From: JBFMHP01 sp964557295
GTDB lineage: Bacteria > Pseudomonadota > Gammaproteobacteria > RBG-16-57-12
Direction of reading: 5' to 3'
NCBI GenBank assembly: GCA_964557295.1
Contig: CAZKZP010000013.1
Span: 6,672-70,671 of the forward strand
DNA: 64,000 nucleotides
Below, piece by piece: positions 25,021 to 32,323 of this stretch; position 1 is the stretch's first letter, and each line of letters starts with the position of its first letter. The notes under the pieces were generated by a model that searched no databases, was not told the origin of the DNA, and was given only the letters and a program-made list of their open reading frames with translations. A program made the translations under genes and the position numbers.

Positions 25021-25465
25021 CAAGGGGAGTGAGGTAATGAGTTGTCTCAAGATTGCATTTGCCAGTTCGGACATGACCTGTGTCGATCAGCATTTCGGCG
25101 CCGCGCGAAGCTTTGCCATCTACAGCATCGATCCGCAAGGCAGTGCGCTGCTCGAAGCCATCGAATTCGCGCCGGCGGCGCAGGATGGCAACGAGGACAA
25201 GCTGGCGGCCAAGATCGGCGTCCTTGAGGGATGTGCCGCGGTGTATTGCCAAGCCGTAGGCTCCTCGGCGGTGCGGCAACTGCTGGCGCAAGGCATTCAA
25301 CCTGTAAAGGTGAGCGAAGGGGCGCGGATCAAAGACTTGATCGCCGCAGTGCAGCAAGAGCTGCGCCTAGGCCCATCGGCGTGGTTGGCCAAGGCCATCA
25401 ATCAGAAAAAAGATCCCGATGTGAAACGGTTCGAGCAGATGGAATCGGACGGTTGGAATGAATAG
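24989..25465 (+). CDS. nifX: NifB-co / VK-cluster carrier protein NifX
   Basis: A 158-aa cofactor-binding protein of the NifX/NafY family that shuttles NifB-co to NifEN. It has the core IAFASSDMTCVDQHFGAARS and VKVSEGARIKDLI. The start at 24989 follows GAGGAGAGG and gives the same N-terminal length as I recall for A. vinelandii NifX (21 residues before KIAFASSD). The ATG at 25037 with GGGGAGTGAGG is an alternative start. It overlaps the nifN end by 32 bases. Confidence 0.92.
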   Translation: MTFQRRMRVINKGSEVMSCLKIAFASSDMTCVDQHFGAARSFAIYSIDPQGSALLEAIEFAPAAQDGNEDKLAAKIGVLEGCAAVYCQAVGSSAVRQLLAQGIQPVKVSEGARIKDLIAAVQQELRLGPSAWLAKAINQKKDPDVKRFEQMESDGWNE

Positions 25466-25481
25466 GTCTGTGCGTACCCTT

Positions 25482-25538
25482 GTAGGAGCGAGCCCTGCTC
25501 GCGAACAACCGACCATCGCCTGCAGGGCAGGCTCCTAC
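25482..25538. repeat. REP pair after nifX
   Basis: A forward GAGC-type and a reverse CCTGC-type palindrome, the same composite as in the 15.7-kb array, filling the spacer to the next gene. Confidence 0.88.
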
Positions 25539-25572
25539 GGGAAGATTTTTTAATTGTAAACGGAGAAACACC

Positions 25573-26046
25573 ATGAGTTTTGCAGAACAAGTTGTAGTCG
25601 AAAACGATCCGGTTCTCGGGACCGAATTTGCAGCGGAGATTATCCGCCAAGTCAAGGCGCTGGATTCCTACGGCACCTACGATGGATATAGCCAGGCGAA
25701 ATTGCTCGATCCCTATGTGCTCACGCCGGAGCGCAAGCGCGATATCCCGGTAGTGGGTGATCCCGATGAGGTGACCATGGCGCGTGTCAAGGCGTTCTAC
25801 AATTCCATCGCCTGCATGATCGAAAAGGAATGTGGACTGATGGCGGTGCCGATGATCAACCTCTCGCATGAAGGATTTGGCCGCGCCATCATCTCGGTGG
25901 GCAAACTCATCGTGGTGGACAAGACACTGCGTGATGTACACCGTTTCGGCTTCAAGAGCCTGTCGAACATGAAAGACGAGGCCGACAAGCTGCTGTCGGT
26001 CGCGTTGCAGATCATCAGTGAATATCCTGCAGCTGCCAAACGGTGA
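25573..26046 (+). CDS. NifX-associated nitrogen fixation protein (DUF269)
   Basis: A 157-aa conserved protein of unknown function found after nifENX in many diazotrophs. Typical segments are LLDPYVLTPERKRDIPVVGDPD, shown here only in part, and NLSHEGFGRAIISVGKLIVV. It is followed 12 bases later by a small partner gene and then ferredoxin III, the usual order. Its role in cofactor assembly is inferred from position. Confidence 0.88.
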   Translation: MSFAEQVVVENDPVLGTEFAAEIIRQVKALDSYGTYDGYSQAKLLDPYVLTPERKRDIPVVGDPDEVTMARVKAFYNSIACMIEKECGLMAVPMINLSHEGFGRAIISVGKLIVVDKTLRDVHRFGFKSLSNMKDEADKLLSVALQIISEYPAAAKR

Positions 26047-26058
26047 GAGGAGAGGGCG

Positions 26059-26274
26059 ATGAGTGAGCAACTCGACATCCAGACCTTGGAAAAGGCGGTG
26101 AAAACGGCCAAGCGCATTGCCAGCGAGAAGGCCTCCGAACTGCATGACCTGGTGGAAGACCGTCTGCCAGCCGCGTATCAGGAGTTACCTGGAATATCAC
26201 AGGCCGCCTACGATGCCTGCAAGGCCTGGAAAGAGGCCTCCGATGCGCTGGCCGCGGCACAAAGTGGAGCATGA
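26059..26274 (+). CDS. Small helical nif protein (DUF683/CCE_0567 family)
   Basis: A 71-aa all-helical protein with heptad-like AKxAKRIASEKASELHDLVEDRLP; homologues are described as small metal-binding two-helix proteins. It stands between the DUF269 gene and ferredoxin III and overlaps the latter's start (ATGA), as in other nif clusters. Function unknown. Confidence 0.82.
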   Translation: MSEQLDIQTLEKAVKTAKRIASEKASELHDLVEDRLPAAYQELPGISQAAYDACKAWKEASDALAAAQSGA

Positions 26275-26570
26275 CCATGGCGGATTTCATTACGGGTCTA
26301 ACCCGTGGCGGGACAGCATGGACCCCGGCATTCATTACCGATCTCAATCAGTCGACCTGCATCGGCTGCGGACGTTGCTTCAAGGTCTGTCCGCGCGAGG
26401 TCTTCGATCTGGTCGAACGCGAGGCGGATGACGAACATGATGACGACGGATTTTCCGATGACACCTCGATGGTCATGGCGATCAAGGATGCCATGGATTG
26501 TATCGGGTGCCGGTCCTGTTCCAAGGTTTGTCCGAAGAATTGCCATAGCCACGCGCCGCATGCGGTGTGA
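26271..26570 (+). CDS. fdxB: nif-specific ferredoxin III (FdxB type)
   Basis: A 99-aa two-cluster ferredoxin. Motifs are CIGCGRCFKVCP at about residues 30-41 and CIGCRSCSKVCP at about 77-88, separated by an acidic stretch (EADDEHDDD) typical of ferredoxin III. It is implicated in electron supply to cofactor biosynthesis. The start overlaps the previous stop. Confidence 0.92.
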   Translation: MTMADFITGLTRGGTAWTPAFITDLNQSTCIGCGRCFKVCPREVFDLVEREADDEHDDDGFSDDTSMVMAIKDAMDCIGCRSCSKVCPKNCHSHAPHAV

Positions 26571-26603
26571 TGGCCATTCACCCGGTACCGAACGGTTCGA
26601 ATT

Positions 26604-26696
26604 GTAGGAGCGAGCCTGCTCGCGAACAAACCATCGTTCCCCGTAGGAGCAAGCCCTGCTCGCGAACAAGCCATCGCCTGCAAGGCAGGCTCCTAC
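26604..26696. repeat. REP cluster after fdxB (3 units)
   Basis: Two forward units (26604, with CGAGCCTGCTCG lacking one C, and 26643) and one reverse CCTGC-type unit ending at 26696. Confidence 0.87.
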
Positions 26697-26765
26697 AGGG
26701 TAACGTGAGACATCTCACCCATCTCATGGCGCCTTTGCGTCGGGATTTTCTTCTGGAGATCAACT

Positions 26766-27092
26766 ATGCCCAAACCAAACAAACACGTATTCGTCTGCAC
26801 CCAAGGCCGCCCGCAGGGCCACCCGAGGGGCTCTTGCATGGAGAAGGGGTGCGCCGGTGTCATGGAGGCTTTTATCAATGAAATCCAGACGCGCCAATTG
26901 TTCGACAAGATCGCCGTGACCAATACCGGCTGTCTCGGCCCCTGCATGTTCGGGGCGAGCGTGCTGGTCTATCCGGAAGGGGTGATGTACGGCCAGGTCG
27001 GTGCTGGCGATGTGAAGGAGATCATCGATCAGCACCTGCTGGGTGATACGCCGGTGGAGCGCCTTAAGGTGCCTGCCGAGGTGTGGGGTTAA
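26766..27092 (+). CDS. Thioredoxin-fold [2Fe-2S] ferredoxin (Shethna I / FeSI type)
   Basis: A 108-aa ferredoxin with the thioredoxin-like [2Fe-2S] pattern: CTQGRPQGHPRGSC early in the protein (two Cys) and TGCLGPCMFGASV (C-x3-C) later. It closely resembles the A. vinelandii Shethna FeSI protein encoded in the nif region. It probably carries electrons under diazotrophy. The start at 26766 follows GGAGA. Confidence 0.9.
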   Translation: MPKPNKHVFVCTQGRPQGHPRGSCMEKGCAGVMEAFINEIQTRQLFDKIAVTNTGCLGPCMFGASVLVYPEGVMYGQVGAGDVKEIIDQHLLGDTPVERLKVPAEVWG

Positions 27093-27133
27093 AGCGACGC
27101 CGCTCGTTGATCTGTTCGCTGAGGGGTCCGCAC

Positions 27134-27514
27134 ATGTCGCCTGAGCTGCAATCGCGCATCGAAGCCTTTCGCATGATCGGCGATCCGCTCTGTCAATCGC
27201 TGTGCGATTGTCTGCGGAATATGGGCATGGAACGCCGGTGGCTGCCCCGGATCGCGCTTGATGAACTCAGTTATTCTGCGCAACACGATCCCTACAGCGG
27301 GGAAACCACGTTGCATGGCGAATGGCGCGATGTCGGCGGCCCGTTGCGCGGCAGTCTCGACTATCGCGCCGATGGCACCTTGTATCTGGAATACGATGTA
27401 TTGCAACCGCACCCCACTGACAAGCGCTGGATCATCGAGGCGATCACCGCTTGGGGGTCGGTCGATAACCTGAAAGTGGAGCCGCGTTTGATGGCAGCCG
27501 TAGAAGAGGAGTGA
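27134..27514 (+). CDS. Hypothetical nif-cluster protein
   Basis: A 126-aa soluble protein with no signal peptide or membrane segment. It has three Cys near the N-terminus (DPLCQSLCDCLR) and a beta-rich C-terminal half (GSLDYRADGTLYLEYDVLQ). I do not recognise the family. Its stop overlaps the start of the DUF364 gene (TGATG), so the two are coupled. Confidence 0.75.
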   Translation: MSPELQSRIEAFRMIGDPLCQSLCDCLRNMGMERRWLPRIALDELSYSAQHDPYSGETTLHGEWRDVGGPLRGSLDYRADGTLYLEYDVLQPHPTDKRWIIEAITAWGSVDNLKVEPRLMAAVEEE

Positions 27515-28283
27515 TGAGCCAGCCCTGGGAAATTTACGACCTGCTGATCGATTGCGTCGATAAGCAACAGACCATTGAAGAGCTGGTGATCGGACTGACG
27601 TGGACCCTCTGTCGCGCCGATGGCATCGGCTTGGCGATGAGCCCGGTGTCAGCACCCGTACCCTGCCATGGTCGGGCAAAATCCGCGGCATGAGACTGCA
27701 TCAGGCCGGTGAGTGGCTCAAGTGTTGGGATCCTTACCAGGCAACGGTGGGCATGGCGGCACTCAATGCCAGCATCAACTTTGACAATAATCTGTTGCAA
27801 CATGCGCCGCGCCTGGGGAGCGGCAATCTGGCGGTGTTTGAACATTTCATGCCTATGTTCAAGGGACAACAGGTGGTTGTGGTCGGACGTTATCCTGGTC
27901 TGGAACAGCTTGATCTGGCGTGTGAACTCACCGTGCTAGAACTCAATCCGGGACCCAACGATCTCCCCGCACAGGCATGTGAGTACATCATTCCGCAGGC
28001 GCAATGGGTTTTTCTTAGTGCCACATCCCTGGTGAACAAGAGTTTCCCGCGCCTGGCGGAGCTGAGCAGGAACGCCAACGTGGTGTTGATGGGACCCACC
28101 GTACCGTGGCTGGCGGAGCTGACCGATTTCGGCATCGATTACATCGCCGGCGTCACGATCGAGGATCAAGCCAGTCTACAGACGGTGGTAAAAGAGGGCG
28201 GCGGTGTGCGGATCTTCGATGAGTCAGTCAAGTACGCGGTGCTGAACATTGCTGAATATGAAAAAGTTGGGTGGAATCAGTGA
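27514..28283 (+). pseudogene. DUF364 family protein, frameshifted
   Basis: The N-terminal part (MSQPWEIYDLLIDCVD...) reads from 27514 to about 27645. The rest (VSTRTLPWSGKIRGM... to KVGWNQ) continues one frame over to 28283. The join LAMSP-GVSTRTLPW would be restored by one extra G in AGCCCGGTGTC (27640-27650), so this is a one-base deletion or assembly error. The C-terminal domain resembles the DUF364 chelatase-like fold with VVVVGRYP and VVLMGPTVPW. The family is found in nif clusters and may handle metals; that role is inferred. Confidence 0.82.
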
Positions 28284-28336
28284 TCGATGATCTGATGAAT
28301 GCTGATACGCCAGCAAAGCTCGGTTCGAACGCACTT

Positions 28337-28390
28337 GTAGGAGCGAGCCCTGCCCGCGAATGCAGGTTTCTCACCTGCAGGACAGGCTGC
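28337..28390. repeat. Degenerate REP pair
   Basis: A forward unit with CCCGCGAA and a partial reverse CCTGC-type unit ending CAGGCTGC. The remaining sequence up to 28483 holds no gene that I can support. Confidence 0.75.
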
Positions 28391-28483
28391 GGCAAGCGCT
28401 ACCGGATGTCGTTACCGCCAATGACTTCTAGATATGCCGCTGGTCGAGACTGAGGAAGCGGCGGTTTTGTACGGGACGGTCGG

Positions 28484-28678
28484 TCATGTTTCGCACTCCA
28501 GTTCCAGGTGTTGGAGGGTCCTCTTCAGCTCCTGTGTCACATTCAGCTCGGTTAAGCGTTCGCTCTGGTCGCCTGCCTCCTGTGCGATCAACCGCGGATA
28601 TTCCGGATCAAGGCCATAGCGTCCGGGCAACTGGGCATAATAATAGAGATAGACCGAAACCTCGGGGCAATCAATCAC
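28484..28678 (-). CDS. Short hypothetical ORF, possibly a C-terminal gene fragment
   Basis: 64 aa from a GTG at 28678, with no visible ribosome site. The frame stays open upstream (…KAVRITPVIDCPEVSVYLYY) into a REP unit at 28704-28727, so this may be the tail of a gene truncated by REP insertion. Codon use looks like coding DNA. A 19-codon ORF starting MTDRPVQNRR overlaps its stop (ATGA). I do not recognise either product. Confidence 0.35.
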   Translation of the reverse strand: MIDCPEVSVYLYYYAQLPGRYGLDPEYPRLIAQEAGDQSERLTELNVTQELKRTLQHLELECET

Positions 28679-28703
28679 AGGGGTGATGCGTACCGCCTTC
28701 CGA

Positions 28704-28768
28704 TTCGCGTGCAGGGCACGCTCCTACAGGAGCAAAGATTCCAGGTAGGAGCCGGCCCTGCTGGCGAA
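28704..28768. repeat. REP units before the PCP_red-like gene
   Basis: A reverse unit with CGTGC stem (28704-28727) and a forward unit with a CCGGC left arm (28745-28768). Confidence 0.8.
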
Positions 28769-28774
28769 GAGGGT

Positions 28775-28948
28775 CTATCCCATCAATCTTGCTTTGTTGG
28801 CCTCCATGAACTGGGCGGTGACGCGGTTTTCGCCGGCGTCTTTGGCGGCCTTTTCGATCTTGGCTTTGGCCATGTTGCGAACGAACGACGGGATCTTCTC
28901 CAGGCGCGCGAGGGCGTCCTCGTCCCAGGGGAATGATTCATTGGTCAT
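28775..28948 (-). CDS. PCP_red-like single-domain small protein
   Basis: 57 aa. The pattern W-x4-L-x-RLEKIPSFVRNMAKAKIEKAAK...VTAQFMEANK matches the PCP_red domain otherwise found at the C-terminus of the light-independent protochlorophyllide reductase subunit ChlB/BchB, a nitrogenase-like enzyme. As a stand-alone protein in a nif cluster its role is unknown; it may help assemble nitrogenase-like complexes. The start at 28948 follows AAGGAGCAC. It lies downstream of a NifZ-like gene on the same strand. Confidence 0.75.
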   Translation of the reverse strand: MTNESFPWDEDALARLEKIPSFVRNMAKAKIEKAAKDAGENRVTAQFMEANKARLMG

Positions 28949-29034
28949 GGTGTGCTCCTTGGTTTGTGTTGATGAAAGATTGGATGCCGCCGGGTGTTCA
29001 GAATCGGTATGGGAATTCGTGTCGCAATAGCAAT

Positions 29035-29322
29035 TCATTGGGCTGTGATGCGCGCCTCCCACTGTGCCGGCGAGAAGATCTCCTCCGGCCAGCAGCCGAC
29101 CGGGGGTCCCAGCACCAGGTCTTCGCCCTCGAAACGCACCAGCAACAGCTCGCGTGACTCTTGCGTTTCTTCAATGAAGATCTCGCCGATGTTGATCAAG
29201 ACGCCGCGGGTGCCGGCCTTGGCAAGCAGGGCGGATTTTGGCAGTTGCGGGTGTGTGCCATCGTTGTAGATGTCGTCACTGGCATAGATGATATCGCCGG
29301 AAGTTAACGTGTTACTGGGCAT
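29035..29322 (-). CDS. Short NifZ-domain protein
   Basis: A 95-aa protein with one NifZ-type domain: GDIIYASDDIYNDG, AKAGTRGVLINIGEIF and GPPVGCWPEEIF. NifZ assists P-cluster maturation of NifDK. The window also has a longer NifZ at 35279-35764, so there are two paralogues. This one is divergent from iscA, sharing a spacer with two NifA sites, but no sigma-54 element was found facing it. The start at 29322 follows AAAGGAGCAC. Confidence 0.8.
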   Translation of the reverse strand: MPSNTLTSGDIIYASDDIYNDGTHPQLPKSALLAKAGTRGVLINIGEIFIEETQESRELLLVRFEGEDLVLGPPVGCWPEEIFSPAQWEARITAQ

Positions 29323-29346
29323 GGTGTGCTCCTTTGGATTTTCCTC

Positions 29347-29362
29347 TGTCACAAACCCTACA
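29347..29362. promoter_or_regulatory. NifA site 1 in the nifZ-like/iscA divergent spacer
   Basis: TGTCACAAACCCTACA, an exact TGT-N10-ACA match. With site 2 it forms a near-perfect 16-bp inverted repeat separated by 26 bases. Confidence 0.65.
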
Positions 29363-29388
29363 CTCCGCCTGTTTTGGTGTTCATCGTT

Positions 29389-29404
29389 TGTAGGGTTCGT
29401 CACA
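29389..29404. promoter_or_regulatory. NifA site 2 in the nifZ-like/iscA divergent spacer
   Basis: TGTAGGGTTCGTCACA, an exact TGT-N10-ACA match, 67 bases upstream of the iscA -24 element. Confidence 0.7.
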
Positions 29405-29470
29405 ACCGTGGATAAGCCTGTAATTTGAAAACTCATTCAACAACAGAGTGTTGTGTCTTGGTTGCGTCTC

Positions 29471-29485
29471 TGGCATAGCGTTTGC
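29471..29485 (+). promoter_or_regulatory. Sigma-54 promoter of iscA-nifUS
   Basis: TGGCAT-N5-TTGC, one base from consensus, correct spacing, 60 bases before the iscA start. Confidence 0.8.
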
Positions 29486-29545
29486 GTTAGCCCTGGTAAC
29501 TCAACGCATCAACAATCTGCAATTGGTTTGCCAAGGAGATAAAAG

Positions 29546-29869
29546 ATGATTCATTTGACTGAAAGCGCTGTCGCGGCCGTAAGCCGCTTCATCTCAAATT
29601 CCGACAAGTCGATCGGCGGACTGCGGGTGTCGGTCACCGGCGGTGGCTGCTCTGGGTTTCAATATGCGTTGGCCCTCGAAGCGGCTCCGAGCGCAGTCGA
29701 TGTTGTGGCCGAGTTCGGGGCTGTGAAGGTGTTTGTCGATCCGGGCAGCGCGCCGATGCTCTCCGGGGTGACCATGGATTTCGTCGATGGACTGGAAGGT
29801 GCTGGTTTCAAGTTCATCAATCCTAACGCCAAAGCCAGTTGTGGTTGCGGTAATTCATTTTCATGCTAA
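29546..29869 (+). CDS. iscA: nif-type IscA Fe-S assembly/carrier protein
   Basis: A 107-aa A-type carrier with the three conserved Cys: GGGCSGFQY (first) and SCGCGNSF (second and third) near the C-terminus. It transfers clusters built on NifU to nitrogenase proteins. It leads the iscA-nifU-nifS operon, as in A. vinelandii (iscA-nif). The start follows AAGGAGA. Confidence 0.93.
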   Translation: MIHLTESAVAAVSRFISNSDKSIGGLRVSVTGGGCSGFQYALALEAAPSAVDVVAEFGAVKVFVDPGSAPMLSGVTMDFVDGLEGAGFKFINPNAKASCGCGNSFSC

Positions 29870-29884
29870 ATCGAGGCGCTGACT

Positions 29885-30748
29885 ATGTGGGATTATTCAG
29901 AAACGGTAAAAGAGCATTTCTACAATCCACGCAATGCCGGTGAACTGAAGAGTGCCAACGGTGTCGGTGACATCGGTTCGATCTCCTGCGGCGATGCCTT
30001 GCGTTTGATGTTGAGAGTGGATCCAGAGAGCGAGGTGATCCTGGAAGCCTCATTTCAGACCTTCGGTTGTGGCTCGGCCATCGCCTCATCGTCGGCATTG
30101 ACCGAGATCATCAAGGGCATGACGCTGGATGAGGCCTTGCAGGTGAGCAATCAGGATATCGCCGACTATTTGGATGGGCTGCCGCCGGAGAAGATGCACT
30201 GTTCGGTCATGGGCCGCGAGGCATTGCAAGCGGCAGTGGCCAATTACCGCGGTGAAGAGTGGCGAGATGATCATGAGGAAGGCGCGCTGATCTGCAAGTG
30301 CTTCGCCATCGATGCGGTGATGATCGAGGAAACTATCCGTGCCAACAGTCTCTCCACCGTGGAAGAGGTGACCAACTACACGAAAGCGGGGGGCGGCTGC
30401 TCCTCCTGTCACGAAGGCATCGAAGAAGTGTTGGCCCGTGTACTGGCCGAACAAGGCAAGACCTTCGATCCCACCGCCAAGCCCCCGGTTAAAAAGGGAC
30501 CCCCCGTGTCAGGGATGACTCCTTTTCAGCGCATGAAGCGCATCGAGACCATCATCGAGTCGATACGTCCACAATTGCAGGCGGATCGCGGAGATGTGGA
30601 GTTGATCGATGTCAACGGCAATACCGTCAGCGTGAAGATGGTTGGCGCGTGTTCCGGCTGTCAAATGGCGGGGATGACGCTGGGAGGCATCCAGCAACGC
30701 TTGATGGAAGAGCTTGGCGAGTTCATCAAGGTCGTACCGGCGCAATAA
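29885..30748 (+). CDS. nifU: Fe-S cluster scaffold NifU
   Basis: A 287-aa three-domain scaffold. The N-terminal IscU-like domain has Cys in SISCGDALRL, FGCGSAIASS and MHCSVM. The central [2Fe-2S] domain has CKCFAID and GGCSSCHEG. The C-terminal Nfu-like domain has CSGCQM. It receives sulfur from NifS and assembles [4Fe-4S] clusters for NifH and NifB. It lies 14 bases upstream of nifS. Confidence 0.97.
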   Translation: MWDYSETVKEHFYNPRNAGELKSANGVGDIGSISCGDALRLMLRVDPESEVILEASFQTFGCGSAIASSSALTEIIKGMTLDEALQVSNQDIADYLDGLPPEKMHCSVMGREALQAAVANYRGEEWRDDHEEGALICKCFAIDAVMIEETIRANSLSTVEEVTNYTKAGGGCSSCHEGIEEVLARVLAEQGKTFDPTAKPPVKKGPPVSGMTPFQRMKRIETIIESIRPQLQADRGDVELIDVNGNTVSVKMVGACSGCQMAGMTLGGIQQRLMEELGEFIKVVPAQ

Positions 30749-30761
30749 CGGGAGTCGCATC

Positions 30762-31984
30762 ATGTCTGATATCTATCTCGATAACAATGCCACGACCATG
30801 GTCGATCCGGAGGTCGTCTCGTGCATGCTGCCTTATTTCACCGAGCAGTATGGCAATCCCTCATCGATCCATCGTTTCGGCAATCAAGTGGGCCGCGCCT
30901 TGAAGGAGGCGCGCCAGAAAATCCAAACCCTGCTGGGTGCCGAGCACGACTCGGAAATTGTGTTCACCTCCTGCGGGACCGAATCCGATAGCACGGCGAT
31001 TCTCTCTGCGCTGAAGGCGCAGCCCGACCGCAAGGAGATCATCACCACGGTCGTGGAGCATCCGGCGATACTCAACCTCTGCCAAGCCCTGGAGAAAGAC
31101 GGCTATAAGGTCCATTACCTGATGGTGGACAACAAAGGTCGTCTGGATCTGGAAAAATACGCCGCGCTGCTCAGTGACAAGATCGCGGTGGTCTCGGTCA
31201 TGTGGGCGAACAATGAAACCGGCACGCTGTTTCCGGTGGAACGGATGGCCGAGATGGCGCATGCAAAGGGAATCATGTTTCATACCGATGCGGTGCAAGC
31301 GGTAGGCAAGATCCCCATGGATTTGAAAAGCACCAAGATCGACATGTTGTCGGTTTCCGGCCATAAGCTCCATGCGCCGAAAGGGATCGGGGTGCTGTAC
31401 CTGCGCCGCGGCACGCGCTTTCGTCCACTGCTGCGGGGTGGCCACCAGGAGCGCGGGCGTCGCGCCGGCACCGAGCCCGCCGCTTCCATCGTGGCCTTGG
31501 GCACGGCGGCCGAATTGGCCATGCAACACATGGAGTTTAAAAACACCGCCGTGAAGACGATGCGCGACCGGCTGGAGCGTGGCATTCTTTCCAAGGTGAC
31601 CCACTGTTTCGTCAACGGCGATCCTGACAATCGCCTGCCCAATACCAGCAACATCGCCTTTGAGTTTGTGGAAGGCGAAGCGATTCTGATGTTGTTGAAT
31701 AAGGAGGGTATCGCGGCCTCAAGTGGTTCGGCCTGCACCTCCGGTTCACTGGAACCCTCGCATGTCATGCGCGCCATGGGCATCCCCTATACCGCCGCAC
31801 ATGGTTCTATCCGCTTTTCATTTTCGCGTTACAACACCCTGGAAGAGGTGGAGCGGGTGATCGCTGCAATGCCGCCTNNNNNNNNNNGCCTGTCATCGAA
31901 AAGTTGCGCAAGCTTTCGCCCTATTGGGGGGACGGCGCGCCGAAGGAAGAACCAGAAAAGGCCTTCGCTCCAACCTATGCCTGA
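30762..31984 (+). CDS. nifS: Cysteine desulfurase NifS (interrupted by a 10-N gap)
   Basis: A PLP enzyme that supplies sulfur from cysteine to NifU. It has PLP-Lys in SVSGHKLHAPKG and the active-site Cys in SSGSACTSGSLEPSH. The sequence reads to MPP at 31878, then ten N (31879-31888), then PVIEKLRKLSPYW to the stop at 31984. The contig ends share GCCT; removing the N and this overlap gives MPPVIEKLRKLSPYW in frame, as expected for NifS. The gene is therefore probably intact, about 403 aa. A terminator follows. Confidence 0.93.
31879..31888. other. Assembly gap (10 N) inside nifS
   Basis: A run of ten N. Flanks ...CCGCCT and GCCTGTC overlap by GCCT, so the true gap is likely zero or negative. 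Confidence 0.9.
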
Positions 31985-32017
31985 GAGCGGCCGCGTTACT
32001 GTGAGGCAACAACTTTG

Positions 32018-32043
32018 CGCACCCTTCCGGGTGCGTTTTTTTT
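32018..32043 (+). terminator. Rho-independent terminator after nifS
   Basis: Stem CGCACCC/GGGTGCG with loop TTCC, followed by eight T. It ends the iscA-nifUS operon, 34 bases after the nifS stop. Confidence 0.9.
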
Positions 32044-32056
32044 GTAATCTCCCCCC

Positions 32057-32166
32057 GTAGGAGCCAGCCCTGCTGGCGAACAACCATGCATGGCACACAC
32101 CTGTCGCCAGCAGGGCTGGCTCCTACGGGGAAAAAGCGCTGTTTGCCCAGCAGGGCTGGCTCCTAC
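32057..32166. repeat. REP cluster between nifS and nifV (3 units)
   Basis: One forward and two reverse CCAGC-stem units. These match the arms beside the RAYT gene rather than the GAGC type. Confidence 0.88.
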
Positions 32167-32180
32167 GGGAGGGAACAGTA

Positions 32181-32196
32181 TGTCGGCTTTGCTACA
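32181..32196 (+). promoter_or_regulatory. NifA upstream activator site for nifV
   Basis: TGTCGGCTTTGCTACA, an exact TGT-N10-ACA match, 73 bases before the -24 element; very close to the modA and nifE sites. Confidence 0.75.
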
Positions 32197-32269
32197 ACGA
32201 ATCGCGATTGTCGTGTCAGCGGCGTGCTATGTGTGCGTTAACTTGCTGTAAAAAAATAAAAATATTTTG

Positions 32270-32284
32270 TGGCACGGGCTTTGC
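32270..32284 (+). promoter_or_regulatory. Sigma-54 promoter of nifV
   Basis: TGGCAC-N5-TTGC, an exact consensus match, 39 bases before the nifV start. Confidence 0.88.
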
Positions 32285-32323
32285 TCTGATGCTCATGAAT
32301 AGATTGGTTGCTGGAGCTGTGCG

